Shown in pieces: positions 34,559 through 44,839 of a stretch of DNA of 64,000 nt. The position numbers and the translations under genes are program-made. Source of the DNA: Curvularia sp. ZM96 (Eukaryota > Ascomycota > Dothideomycetes > Pleosporales > Pleosporaceae); contig JAJGBQ010000001.1 in NCBI GenBank assembly GCA_022457065.1, forward strand, positions 4,960,001-5,024,000, given 5' to 3'. Below the pieces are notes generated by a model. The model did not search any database, was not told the origin of the DNA, and saw nothing but the letters and a program-made list of their open reading frames with translations. Every line of letters starts with the position of its first letter. Position 1 is the first letter of the stretch.

Positions 34559-36130
34559 ATGGTCGACTGTCCCATCTGCACCCACGCCGTGAAAGACACG
34601 CACATCAACCAGCACATCGACAGCGGCTGCAAGGACTTCCTCGCAGACCCGCCAGGCACGCAGGCAGCGCCCGGCCTGGCCAAGGCCCACGGCTTCTTCG
34701 CCCCAGTCGCACGCTCCATCGCACAGCGCTCCCAACCGCCCCCAACGCCGCCGCTGCACCCCAAGCGCTCCCTGGACGACAGCGCCGACAAGCAGCCCGA
34801 TGGCGATGCCCAGTCGCCCTCTTCCTCGTCCGCCCCCAAGCGCGCCCGCCGGCTCAAGGCTCTCCAAGATGCCATGCCGCTGGCGGAGCGCATGCGCCCC
34901 GCGTCGCTCGACCACGTCTATGGCCAGGAACTCGTCGCCCCGGGCGGCGTCTTGAGGGCCATGGTAGACGAGGGCAGGCTGCCTTCGATGGTGCTCTGGG
35001 GCCGCCCGGGAACGGGCAAAACCACCATTGCACGCTTGATCGCAAATACGTCCGGCTCGCGCTTCGTCGAAATCAACAGCACAAGCACCAAGCTCGACCA
35101 GGTCCGCACCATCTTCGCAGAGGCGTTTAGCGAGCTGCAATTGACGGGCCGCAAGACCATTGTCTTCTGTGACGAGCTGCATCGCTTCTCAAAGACACAG
35201 CAGGACGCCTTCCTCGGCCCAGTCGAGTCTGGCACCATCACCCTCATCGCGGCTACGACCGAGAACCCGTCCTTCAAAATCATCTCTGCACTCCTGTCAC
35301 GATGTCGCACCTTTACCCTCGACGATCTCGACCAAGACCATCTGGTCCGCATCCTGGAGCGTGCAATGGCTTCCGAGGAATGCACATCTCCCTTGCTCGA
35401 CAAGCCTATGCTCCAATACTTCGCCCGCTTCTCCGATGGCGACGCGCGAACCGCCCTCAATCTCCTCGAGCTTGCCATGGGCCTGGCCAAACAGCCTGAC
35501 ATGACCAAGGAAAAGATCCAGCAAAGCCTGACCAAAACCCTCGTATACGACCGCGCCGGCGACCAGCATTACGACAGCATATCTGCACTACACAAGTCCA
35601 TCCGAGGCTCTGACCCGGACGCTGCATTGTACTACCTGGCACGCATGCTCGAGTCTGGCGAAGATCCACGCTACATTGCGCGCCGCCTCATTGTTGTCGC
35701 CTCGGAAGATGTGGGGTTGGCAGATAATTCCATGTTGTCCCTCGCAACTGCTACTTACTCTGCTTGCGAGAAGATCGGCATGCCAGAGTGTCGCATCAAC
35801 CTCGCCCACGCCGTCACTGCCTTGTCGCTTTCGCCCAAGTCTACCCGTGCATATCGTGGCATGAACAACGCAATGGATGCACTCAAGGAACCTGGCGTCG
35901 CCGCACTGCCCATACCTCATCACATACGCAATGCGCCGACCAAGCTGATGAAGGACCTGGGCTATGGAGAGGGATACAAGTATAATCCACACTATCTCGA
36001 TGGCAAGGTCAAGCAGGAATACCTGCCCTCAGCCCTCAGAGGGCGCACTTTTCTCGAAGAGGCCGACTTGGGAAGCAAAGTAGATCCCGACTTGATTGAT
36101 GACGACGAGTTGATTCCAGAGATAGACTAA
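34559..36130 (+). CDS. MGS1: WRNIP1/Mgs1-type AAA+ ATPase (replication maintenance)
   Basis: Uninterrupted frame of 523 residues from the Met chosen because it directly precedes the UBZ4 ubiquitin-binding zinc finger (VDCPICTHAVKDTHINQHID, then GC; a CCHC arrangement). Next come a linker with KRARR, the AAA+ core with Walker A GRPGTGKTT and Walker B VFCDELHRF, sensor 1 ATTENPSF and SRCRTF, then the MgsA/RarA C-terminal tetramerisation domain (DALYY-like DAALYYLARML, EDVGLAD, YKYNPH). Family members bind ubiquitinated PCNA and stabilise stalled replication forks; WRNIP1 is the human counterpart. GC-rich 5' end. Alternative upstream in-frame Met codons exist. Confidence 0.92.
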   Translation: MVDCPICTHAVKDTHINQHIDSGCKDFLADPPGTQAAPGLAKAHGFFAPVARSIAQRSQPPPTPPLHPKRSLDDSADKQPDGDAQSPSSSSAPKRARRLKALQDAMPLAERMRPASLDHVYGQELVAPGGVLRAMVDEGRLPSMVLWGRPGTGKTTIARLIANTSGSRFVEINSTSTKLDQVRTIFAEAFSELQLTGRKTIVFCDELHRFSKTQQDAFLGPVESGTITLIAATTENPSFKIISALLSRCRTFTLDDLDQDHLVRILERAMASEECTSPLLDKPMLQYFARFSDGDARTALNLLELAMGLAKQPDMTKEKIQQSLTKTLVYDRAGDQHYDSISALHKSIRGSDPDAALYYLARMLESGEDPRYIARRLIVVASEDVGLADNSMLSLATATYSACEKIGMPECRINLAHAVTALSLSPKSTRAYRGMNNAMDALKEPGVAALPIPHHIRNAPTKLMKDLGYGEGYKYNPHYLDGKVKQEYLPSALRGRTFLEEADLGSKVDPDLIDDDELIPEID

Positions 36131-36732
36131 AAGCGTTCATTTGTTTGGAGTCAGGCCCTTGCTGTTTTCTTTCTTTGCTAAACTGCTGCGTGGCGAAGCA
36201 CACGACGATACCCATTTTGAAGCGCATCGCTGACATCGTGCTCCCTCTTGAAAAGGTTTTTATCTGTATTATAACTTGATCTTGTTCGTGTATTGAGCTT
36301 TAGGCTCCACTGCAGAATGACTACCCAGCGGTGAGATTTCTTGTGTTTGCTTCATTCATGCTGTTGCCAAAAACAGGCAAGATTACAACTACAGCGTCCG
36401 CTTCTTGTTACCCTTTTATTGTCGTCGCGGCGGAACTGACGCATCGAGCTGCTGCGTACAGGGGTGGTTGATGCAGCAAAACTGACATGCATGTCTGGCA
36501 CGGGCATCACACGGTCATTCCGTTCACACTTGCATTTCTCTTCCTCTTTCAATGCCATACCTGCCACATACTACCGTTGGACTGCAGGCCATAGGCACGT
36601 GCTGTTGAGATATCGCAAACCCTGAGCAGATTCGTGCACTGGTAGTTTGCCAACGTCACCGTGAGGCTACAGATCACTCAACAGCAGACTTCTGTGTATT
36701 CAAAGGGGACATTTTCTTCAGGCATAAGAGGC
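36131..36732. other. Convergent 3' intergenic region
   Basis: About 600 bp between the stops of MGS1 (plus) and DPH1 (minus). Only short frames without family content. Confidence 0.5.
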
Positions 36733-38236
36733 TCAGGTTGCAATAGCAACATTCGCTGCCTTTACCTGTTCCACAGTCGTGCGACCCAGCCCTTCGGTAG
36801 CATAAAAGTCCATGGGGTACAGGTTTTTGCGCTCTCCCTCTCCCAACGCTCTCTGGGGTTCCTCTTCCTCTAGCCATGGTGCATCTCTTACCCCCAGTGC
36901 AACAAGCGCCTCGTATGGACTCAACAGTGGTCGTGGAAAAGCATAGCCCCAGTCTATACTCAGCCTAGGACAAGCAATCTGCACCCAAGCTTCTACGTCG
37001 CCCATCATGGCCAACTTCCCTGGGAAAATCTCCGACATGAGCAAACTGACGCACTTGATGTTTTGGCGCCGGAGCTCGTTCTCAATCAGCGTCAACGTGT
37101 GCGGATTGCCTTGTCGTCCTAGTGATCCTAGGATGATGCCCCATGTGCGGGCTTTTCGAGCCGTCAAGATAGCACTGCGCCGTAGGCTGTACAAGGACTC
37201 GTGCTCGTAAACTTCGTGAGTCAGCCGTCGCGAATACGGATCGTACCGATATGCGGGCAATTGAGGATTGGCAATCATGGCGCTTTCGAGGTGAAATCGC
37301 CCATCCCCTAGATACAGGATCAGGTCAGGTACTTGCTGTTCCCTGCCTCTGGCGTCGAGCTGGCCAGGCTTCGTGGCCATTGACGGCGATGTGCAACCAA
37401 GAATTTCTCCCTTGGACAGAGGCGCTATTTGCGGTACAAACGGGTTGTATCCCTCCTTCCTCAGTATAGGAACGATGCCGTGAATAGTTGCATTGAACTG
37501 GATGGTACCAACAAGCGCAATCGTCTTGCCAACAGGGAAGTTTTCAGTAATGGTGTTGATCAGGTGCTGGGTATCAATTGTGATCGAAACGAAGATGTAA
37601 AGGGTGGCAATCTTGGTCACTGCGACTGGTATCAGACAGCTGTGCGCGTAGTGTATTAACAAGTCGCATCCAAGAGCTCGTGCCGTGTAATCGTCTATGC
37701 AGCATGCCCCATACGTGACATCGCCCATGATCAGTGTAGACGTCCCGGGACAGAAGCGCGTGAGGATGTCGGATATGGTTGTTGCGAACAGCAGCAATCC
37801 CTCGGGAAATTGCAAGGCGATCGACTTAGCACCCGACGTTCGTATCCTGTGTATACACTTATGTATCTCAAAGTTGTAGTTGGGCGGTAGTAGAGCGATA
37901 GCATCTTTGATATCCTGGTCGTGAAGAATATCGTCGGGTATAGCGTTCAAAGCACGAGCAGTACGTCGAGGTTGCGCAACTAATCGAAAGTTAGCCTTTT
38001 CTTTCTCTTGTCCTAGGGCTGCAATCAGTGCCGTGTAGTGGTAGGCTCCTCACACCTTGTATCGCGCTTGAATCTTCAATGGTGGCGTTGGGGTCTTCTG
38101 GCTGCCCGCTCGCCTTTTCAGCTGTCTTCCTGCCTACGAAGCGTCGTCTCGGCTGCTTTGGCACCGGCAGTGGCTCCTCTGGCATGCCCTGGTCCACTTC
38201 GGGTCCAAGATTAGTTGCTGCCCGATCGTCTTCCAT
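36733..38236 (-). CDS. DPH1: Diphthamide synthase subunit Dph1
   Basis: Two exons on the minus strand, 38236-38056 and 37979-36733, give 475 residues. With Dph2 it forms the radical [4Fe-4S] enzyme that transfers 3-amino-3-carboxypropyl from S-adenosylmethionine to a histidine of EF-2, the first step of diphthamide synthesis. The family N-terminus LNAIPDDILHDQDI is intact, followed by LQFPEGLLLFA. The three cluster Cys are visible in GDVTYGACCIDD, IHYAHSCLIP and VQIACPRLSIDWG. The 76-nt intron joins IQG to VAQPRRTAR using GTGTGA, a GGCTAAC branch point and ATTAG. DPH3, which supplies electrons to the same enzyme, is at 55629-55931. Confidence 0.94.
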
Positions 38237-38511
38237 TTTTGCCCAGCAACTGTGTGTCTGTAAGTGTCGTGGGCAAAGCGCAAGACTTGTAGAGTGCGTG
38301 GGATGTTGTGGCGGTGCAGCGGGGCTGACCTTTTCTTTTTTGGCGCAGAAAGTGGCACCAGTGGGTAGTTAGGGCTGAAGTTCATGTATCTATTTTATTG
38401 TCTATTCACGGCCACCCCGCATACTCCCGATGATACCCAACAGGCCTCACATTATTCATATTAAACGCTCTTAACAAGTAAAAAAGGACGCTACTCAAGA
38501 AATAATGCTCA

Positions 38512-39585
38512 TTACACGTCTACTTTGCCGCCAAGCCAGAACCCCCCAATCCACAGCAAACCCCAGAGGGGCTGGGCAAAAGCCCTGAGTGCCGCTGGCC
38601 CTGGGCACACACCTGTCAATCCCCAGCCAATTCCAAAAGCCGCGGCGCCCATGATAAACCTTTTGTCAATGTCCTGGAAAGTTTTCGTCGGGAGGCCAAA
38701 TGTCTCGGCAAATGATGGTGGCTTTTCGAAACCTTTGATCTGATTTTCAATGAGGTTGGGGAGTACTCCAAACACCATCACCAAGGCAAGAGACGGATCC
38801 CAATGTTGTAGTGCCGGGAAAGACAGAAAAGCGGCGACCTTGTCGGGATGCGCCATCTGGGAAATGTGCAAGCCGAGGGCAAAGAGAAGACCGGAGAAGA
38901 ACTGTGTAGTGTTGCGTGCAACACTATGAGATTCAGTAGCTTCGGCTTCTTTTTTGCTACTGTCTGGAGCCGTGACCAGAGCGACTAGATGAGGTATTGT
39001 CCGCGCAGCCATGACACTGAAGGCTGCTAGCATCACGAGAGACGCGGCGGCTTCCGAGGAAGGGTAGACAGGCGTGTAGCAAGGCACATCGTTTCGGCAT
39101 ACAGAGGTCGAAAGCGTCGGGTTGGCTAGGTGGTGGGTGATTATGGCAGTGGGGAAGAACACAGCAACTGCAGTTGCAGAACGGCCGCTCAGCCTAGAAA
39201 GCCCACACAGCATGTGTCCAGAGGTACAACCGTTGGCCATCTGACGATTCATACGTATCAGTCCATGTTCAGGCTCCTCGCCGCAAAGACCACTCACCTT
39301 GGTTCCCCATCCTATCAACGCACCGACTGCGGCAGTCGTAATTGCAACCTTGGGACTCAATGGCACCACCGGATAGCTCGTCATCAGCTGTGGTGCTAAT
39401 GCTTTCAGGGGAATATAGCTAGCGGCCATGCCAGCGAAGAAAGCGACCCGCTCTTTGGTAGGCGCGGATAGAAGTTGGCGTAGGTATCCGCTCAGTCCCA
39501 GTATGTTTCCATTCTGATAGAGGAGATTGCTTGTTGCTTGATGTAGCAGCAATGCTCCCACGGTCGTCTCCACGGGTGTGAACAT
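38512..39585 (-). CDS. YeeE/YedE-family sulfur-compound transporter
   Basis: Two exons on the minus strand, 39585-39298 and 39240-38512, give 338 residues. The frame is open straight through the 57-nt intron, so a 357-residue version can be translated, but GTGAGT, an ACTGATAC branch region and GTCAG flank a segment that breaks the family motif. Splicing gives GWGTKMANGCTSGHMLCGLSR. This and the second motif GIGWGLTGVCPGPAAL are the paired Cys/Gly-rich signatures of YeeE/YedE proteins (DUF395; thiosulfate import in bacterial TsuA). Many hydrophobic helices. It is probably a membrane importer of thiosulfate or a related sulfur compound; the substrate is inferred. Confidence 0.85.
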   Translation of the reverse strand: MFTPVETTVGALLLHQATSNLLYQNGNILGLSGYLRQLLSAPTKERVAFFAGMAASYIPLKALAPQLMTSYPVVPLSPKVAITTAAVGALIGWGTKVSGLCGEEPEHGLIRMNRQMANGCTSGHMLCGLSRLSGRSATAVAVFFPTAIITHHLANPTLSTSVCRNDVPCYTPVYPSSEAAASLVMLAAFSVMAARTIPHLVALVTAPDSSKKEAEATESHSVARNTTQFFSGLLFALGLHISQMAHPDKVAAFLSFPALQHWDPSLALVMVFGVLPNLIENQIKGFEKPPSFAETFGLPTKTFQDIDKRFIMGAAAFGIGWGLTGVCPGPAALRAFAQPLWGLLWIGGFWLGGKVDV

Positions 39586-41217
39586 CGTCTCTTTGTTTTC
39601 TCGTACACGCTACGTCCACTCGGCCTTCACCCTTTCTGGCGCACTCTTCGTAATCTGAAAGTCGACAAGATGAATTCGGTAAAAGCAAAGCTGAGCAGAC
39701 GCGCTGCTTGATACATATGCCCCATTTCTAACAATCTGCCAGCCTGTAGCAACAGGCCAAATTTCCTCGAAGTCGGCGACCACATTGCGCCAAATGGGGA
39801 TTGGACCGGGGTGTGTATTGTCCGATCATGAACTATTTCGCGGAGACGGCCTAGTCAAGCTCGGCAGGGGAAATGTACACACCCACGAGCTGCTTAGCGA
39901 GGACCCTGAAAACTCTCTGCCCATGGTCTGGCATGTTGCAAGAGATGTCGATGCGAACACCAATTTGCACTCCATAGCTGTTCTACAATGGGTCGCGTCG
40001 CGCTATGTCTGCGGTGTGGGTGCGAGTAGGGAGTTCCCAAGTCGCCGACGTCTCCAAAACGCCGACCAACTGTATCCTCGCATTTCCGCCCCAAAACTGC
40101 CGAAACCCGCCATCGGACGTACCTCAAAAAGACAACTCACTGAACCTCGCCATCGGCTTCTCGGCATCTACTATAACAAAGTGGCTGGCCGAAAGTAAAG
40201 GAGTTCCCAATCGGCGAATACGTCGTATGTATGTCCCACGCGGGAGTATTAAGGCACGTATGTAGTCAACCACATCAGCGCGCGACAGGGGTCGGGTGTT
40301 GCTGCTTTAACCAATTTCCACATGAACTCCACAGTGACATCAGGTTGATCATTGCAGAGATGCCTAATGTATCCAAAGGCGGGCTAGTCTGTACAATGTC
40401 TGCTTGTTTGAGTTCAGATCCGTCATTATTCCCGCGAAGGCTACCCCATCTAGGACTTTGGCTTTGCTCACTAGTCAGAGCCCTACTGAAACGTCTGTAC
40501 AATACAGTTGTTTGTCCGGTTCTTGTGTTTACCTGCTTACCACCGAGTCGCGTAAATTGAGCGTCATGAGCAGGCGTGCACTGCCGCACTGACAGGGTTT
40601 GTTGTAAGCATTATCTACCGTCAGCTAGGCCAAGATCAGATATTAATCATATGGACTCTAGTCGGCGCAGATCCGAGCCTCGTTTTACCTTCGTTACCTC
40701 ATTAACAATAGTCAAACTATTCAAAGGATCAAAATTGCTTCCTAGCTAGTAAACTCAATCAGAAACCATTTACTATTACCTGAGACAGTCACAGCCGCTT
40801 TCGAGCAACACGGCCACTCACTTTATCTCTTCTAATTGGGTCACCAACACTGAACTCTAATTTTGATTATGAGGATGATAGAAAAGCGCAAATTCAAGCT
40901 TAGTGAGGTTCCACCTAAGAAGATGGGCCTTTTGCCTTAGCTACCCAGATAAAAGATTTCCATAGGACCATGATATTTGAGTATTACATAGATAATCGCC
41001 GACGATAAGCCCTAGGCTTTTGCATGAAACTTTATCCAAGCTTATAGTGGAAGCAATGAATAGAGATCGACCTTGCATGGAACCAGTGCAACACCGTGTA
41101 ACAAAAACGTGGATATGATGCGGTTGGCTATAGATGGGTTTCCACAGCTTAGCAGCTCGCGATGAAGACAAAACAAGTAATTACCAAGGGTATTACATGA
41201 CATTATAGAGACCCAGG
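39586..41217. other. Intergenic region, A/T-richer to the right
   Basis: 1.6 kb with no supportable gene. A 137-codon frame at 39785-40198 has no recognisable motif and is crossed by similar antisense frames, so it is rejected. From about 40600 the sequence is richer in A/T and may include decayed DNA bordering the accessory stretch. Confidence 0.45.
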
Positions 41218-41501
41218 CTACAGACGTCGTAATGATTCCTTCTCTTGCCTTCTTTTCCTCCTCCTCCTCCTCCTCCTCCTCCTCCTCCTCCTCCTCTCTC
41301 TTTCCTTTGCCATATATTGGGCCTCGCAATCGTCACTGCAAAACCATTTCTTCCGGCCGGTCGGTGGCTCCTCAATGGCCACGCACGCGAGATGGAACCA
41401 CTCGCGTGAACAGTCATAATTGTCACAAGCGATCATATTGCCAAAAGCAACTCTATTGCAGTGGCAGTATTGGATTCGTCGGTATCTTCCTCGGGTCCTA
41501 T
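41218..41501 (-). pseudogene. PHD finger segment, frameshifted from the TPR frame
   Basis: On the minus strand this frame holds a complete C4HC3 PHD finger: YCHCNRVAFGNMIACDN, then DCSREWFHLAC and KWFCSDDC, close to the ING-type histone H3-tail reader. It then runs into Arg-rich sequence encoded by a (CCT)n microsatellite. There is no good Met before the first Cys pair, and the TPR frame just upstream stops (TAG near 41504) one frame away. A stop plus a one-base shift, rather than an intron, seems to separate the two; I found no donor/acceptor pair that joins them. It is probably the decayed C-terminus of the same mosaic protein. Confidence 0.55.
41256..41296. repeat. (CCT)n trinucleotide microsatellite
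   Basis: About 14 uninterrupted CCT units on the plus strand. In the PHD frame on the minus strand it encodes a run of Arg after the zinc finger; other frames give poly-Gly or poly-Glu. Confidence 0.9.
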
Positions 41502-42284
41502 CTAAGCTTCAACTTCAGATTCGGCTTCTTGATAGTTTTGTTCTTCCGCATCAGAACTTGCTGCCGATGATGTAGAGTTCGACTTTCTCAGCGATAGCTT
41601 GTCCATTGCCTTGGCCTCTTCTTGTTTGCCATTCATGTCCAGCAAAAGCGACAAGTTGCTTTTTCTCATCAGCGTCCTGGGGTGATTAGGCCCTAGCACC
41701 TTCTCAAACAGCTCCAGCGCCTGTCGGTCTATTGCTTCACCCTCTTTATACATGCCCCGACTTACCAGAACCGACGTCAAAGTGCTCTTGATTTCCAGCA
41801 CCCGCCGTCTCATTGCTTCAGCTTCTTCATACTTGCCCCGCCTACCCAGCACCGACGCCAACTTGCTCACGACATCCAGCGCCTTTGGGTCATCAGGCCC
41901 CAGCACCTCCTCTATCTTCGCCAGTATCTCCTTGAGCTTAGTCTCCAACTCTTCAGAATCATCATCATCTTGCTTAGAAACAACCTCGCTTACTGAATCA
42001 TCCACAGATTCTTCGTCGGATTCAACACCAGAAGGTAGTACCGCAAGAGCTACCTCTTCCGTATGACGTGCGATATGGAGAGATAATTTATCACGGTCCC
42101 CGGAAGTGAATTCAACACAGAGTGGACATGTCACATCCGAGACTCGAACATCCATACCATGGTGATTTTGAAGATGATTCATCAGTGCCTCACTGTTCTC
42201 GAAGAACGCTTGAGTGTCGCAGCGCTCAGCGAAGAAACAAGCATATGCTAGTATGTCATCAAAGACATGCTTCCTAAGACGACG
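41502..42284 (-). pseudogene. C2H2 second half plus kinesin-light-chain-type TPRs
   Basis: On the minus strand the frame opens in the middle of a zinc-finger module (RRLRKHVFDDILAYACFF). It continues with NSEALMNHLQNHHGM and CPLCVEFTSGDRDKLSLHIARH, the pattern of fungal C2H2 domains in incompatibility/STAND-type proteins, whose first Cys pair normally lies just upstream. That pair is found at the end of the neighbouring gene (CEICNKQVKFRR). The rest is an acidic linker and two to three TPR units (VLGPDDPKALDVVSKLASVL, GKYEEAEAMRRRVLE, LGPNHPRTLMRKSNLSLLL). It is best read as the displaced 3' half of the mosaic gene, cut by the 447-bp insert. It could be expressed separately from the Met near 42287. 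Confidence 0.6.
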
Positions 42285-42731
42285 CAATCAGCGTTGGTGT
42301 TGTTCGGGTGGTACAGGAATACATTAACTCACTTCCAAGCTTTGGTTCGACGGATGGTAGTGCTGAGGAGCAGACGTTATCGATGAGGGCGGGGGCACGG
42401 CAGCTGGATAGGGAAGCGGCGGTTCTGAGCCCAGAGCTTCATGTATTGATGGCAAAGACTAGCGGGCCGTCGGCCACTACGACTCCTTGTCGTCGCCAGA
42501 CGTCCTGCGCGACTCGGGAGGAGACAGCAAGCCCCCAAGCAAAGCGGGGACTGCAATAGGGACTGCAGACGGGGGATTGCTGTAGACATGCAACGGGCTA
42601 GGTATGGCGGGTAGCGAGTGCTTTCTCTGATACTCGACCTCTTCACGCTTGATTCGATCGGCATCCATGTGGTTGATTGAAGGAAGGCCGACACTGCAGG
42701 TCATGGTTAGCGCTTGTGTGGCAAGTCGCCG
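42285..42731 (-). other. Captured foreign gene fragment splitting a C2H2 finger
   Basis: On the minus strand the zinc-finger frame reads KFRRL up to CGGCGACTT (42731-42723), leaves the family pattern, and resumes after CGTCGTCTT (42284-42276) as RRLRKHVFDD. The two 9-mers differ at two bases and look like a target duplication. Between them lies sequence of a different character: a branch point and acceptor (GCTAACC...CTGCAG), MDADRIKREEVEYQRKHSLP, IPSPLHVY, LLSPPESRRTSGDDKES, two in-frame TAG stops, then SLPSIHEALGSEPPLPYP. This resembles the disordered N-terminal part of a transcription regulator, including the end of an intron. I cannot name the donor gene. Confidence 0.6.
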
Positions 42732-44391
42732 AAACTTCACTTGCTTGTTGCAAATTTCGCACGTAAATGGCTCACCAGCTCTGGCATGCGCCGGTAATGG
42801 TGGTACACGTTTGTGGCTCGCTTCAGCCCTGCTAGACATCACGGAGGGTGCGTAGGCAGATTCAGCAATCTTCAGCCCTACTTCTGATTGTGTCGGCAAA
42901 GAGACGCCGAGACCAGAGTCGTGAAACATTGTTCTTGCCTTCTCCAGGACGTTCGTTTGAAGTTCTTGCTGCATCGTTTCCCGCTGCAAACGAAGCATGT
43001 AGTTGCATCGATCGCAGTTCAACTTTCCTAACCGGGCCACAATTGCTGATGCAGCTAGAGGGAGCTTTTGTGAAATGCTGTTAGCATAGGCTTGTTCCGG
43101 TAAGGGCTCCTTGATATCTTGGATAGCCCGAGGTTCCTCGTCGTCGAAACTTTCTTCCGCTGGTGATGCCAAGCTAGGTGCTAACATGATAAGAGTGTCA
43201 ATCTTCGTACGGAAAGTCTGACATAACGTTTTCATATCCTGCTCGGGTCGGTAGGCAGAATGATTTTGTGCTCCAATCATGTTCACAGCCTGCTCCAGGG
43301 AAGTCGAGATCCCCGTTGATTGTAAAACCTTTTTCTGGTGATGCTCGCTGCTGATTATTTGTATCAAAGCTGTTCCATGTCAGCGATTGCGCATTATAGT
43401 AAATGTGAGTCAGCTACGTACATGTGCTGACGAATTGGCAGATAGATACGAGAACGGTCAGACAAGTATCGCGCAGTTGAGGAGAGTCTTGAAGCACATC
43501 ATCGAGCTCGCCTCGCCACAATCCAAGGTCAGTACCCCAGAAAAACAAAGCTGCACAACTCTTCTCTAAGGAGGCATAGTGTTGTGTCATGTCGGACTGC
43601 CGCCTGAATTCAATGAGTATGAGTCTTAACGTCTCTAGGAGAGACTTGTATAGCGATCCAATGGGTCCTTGCTCGTGGAGTTCATAGTTTCGAACAGTAT
43701 CTAATGGAAACCTCTGTAAACTCTTGTCGTTGTTTTCCATCGCTTCAATATAATGAGCGTGGTCGTCGATCCCCTTGCTGAGTTCCGTTACTTGTAGGGG
43801 TTTAAGTTTAGATTCGGGATGACCGATGCCCTCCCGAGTCAAGGGCCGATGCATAAACGACCCAATGTCATGTAAAAACAGAGGATACAGCAACTCGGTT
43901 ATCTTTTCTCTGTTTGCGATTTCCAGCGCACGCTCAAATGGTATCCAAACGCCTTTGAATTGCATCGGGGCAGTCCTGACCACATGTCTGCTCTTCTCAC
44001 TCTTCAATATGCTGTCTCTACGACTTCGTGTCAATCCAGCCACATTGAGCAGCTTGGTGCCATTGATCATATGATTGTCTTCGCGGCGAGCCACGCGAAT
44101 CTCTCGAACCTCGACTAGAAAACAAAGGCATCCTTCGTCTTCCCAAAGACTTGTAGTAACTTTAGATTTCATCCCTGGAGGGGCCACCTGACCTGTGTGG
44201 TCCAGGTAGGGTGGTAGATGGTTTTCTAAGCCAGACACCAAGGAACCATGGGTGCTAGGAGACATTGCCGGGGTCGGGTCGATTGCGGATGATGAAGCTG
44301 TTTTTTGGGAGCGTCCCGTTTCAGCCTGCCAGCAAACCATGGCCGAGTCGGGAGCATCACAAGGAATCGGATCTGAAGGCATGACCAACAA
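42477..44391 (-). CDS. Mosaic protein: StuA-like APSES domain fused to C2H2/TPR-type N-terminal domain
   Basis: Two exons on the minus strand, 44391-43422 and 43369-42477, encode 620 residues. Residues about 76-178 are an APSES (KilA-N) DNA-binding domain very close to StuA/Efg1: LWEDEGCLCFLVE, VARREDNHMINGTKLLNVAG, KGVWIPFERALEIA, EKITELLYPLF. In the same exon, residues about 241-322 switch to the helical N-terminal domain of fungal C2H2/NLR-like proteins (LFFWGTDLGLWRGELDDVL, LRDTCLTVLVSICQF). Exon 2 ends with the first Cys pair of a C2H2 finger (FTCEICNKQVKFRR) and then runs into the captured fragment until TAG. Developmental regulators of the StuA type do not normally carry this partner. 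Expression and function are unknown; decay is possible. Confidence 0.62.
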
Positions 44392-44839
44392 CTATTTGGA
44401 GCACCTCATCTAGGGAGCGCGAATCACTCAAACCTGGAATTCCTCTCTATTGCAACACGCACTCGCCTTTCTAATGTCAGTTCTGTGTCGAATGGTTGTC
44501 ACGTTCTTTAACAGCTGACCTTCGCTACTCAAGCTCAACCTGCTGTGTCGTTTCCGAACGAATGTGTCGAAGTCGGGGTAGATATCGCGGGGCTTATAAG
44601 TACAATACCTCAAACTCTTAAGAATTCATGCCGGGGAAGGAAGCCTATTGATCGAGAGATTCTCTTTGTTGGTATATCGATGCAGCTGAGCAGCCGTGGG
44701 TAGGTAGCCATCAGGCTGCGCCTTGGAGGGGCATGTGCGCCTATCACATTGGGGGCCAAACTGCGCCTCCTTCTGCCAACAATGCGATTGTTCCTAGCCT
44801 GGACGACTCTCTTGCCTCCTGAGATTCCTCATCCACATC
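44392..44839. promoter_or_regulatory. Divergent promoter, APSES mosaic / DUF7580-like gene
   Basis: 448 bp between opposite start codons of two accessory genes. A short minus-strand frame at 44428-44613 lacks recognisable content. Head-to-head genes of this type in fungi are sometimes functional pairs; here that is inference. Confidence 0.4.

Noticed and set aside
33899..35182. 427-codon minus-strand frame across BNA3 and MGS1
   Set aside because: It is antisense to MGS1 and out of frame with BNA3 in GC-rich DNA, has Arg/Ala/His-rich composition and no motif; both real genes show strong family signatures here.
39785..40198. 137-codon plus-strand frame
   Set aside because: No motif, no splice partner, and comparable antisense frames in the same place.
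42477..42731. Intron between KQ and the C2H2 second half (donor GTGAAG)
   Set aside because: Joining to the acceptors available puts the next exon out of frame or removes the first Cys pair; insertion with 9-bp flanks explains the data better.
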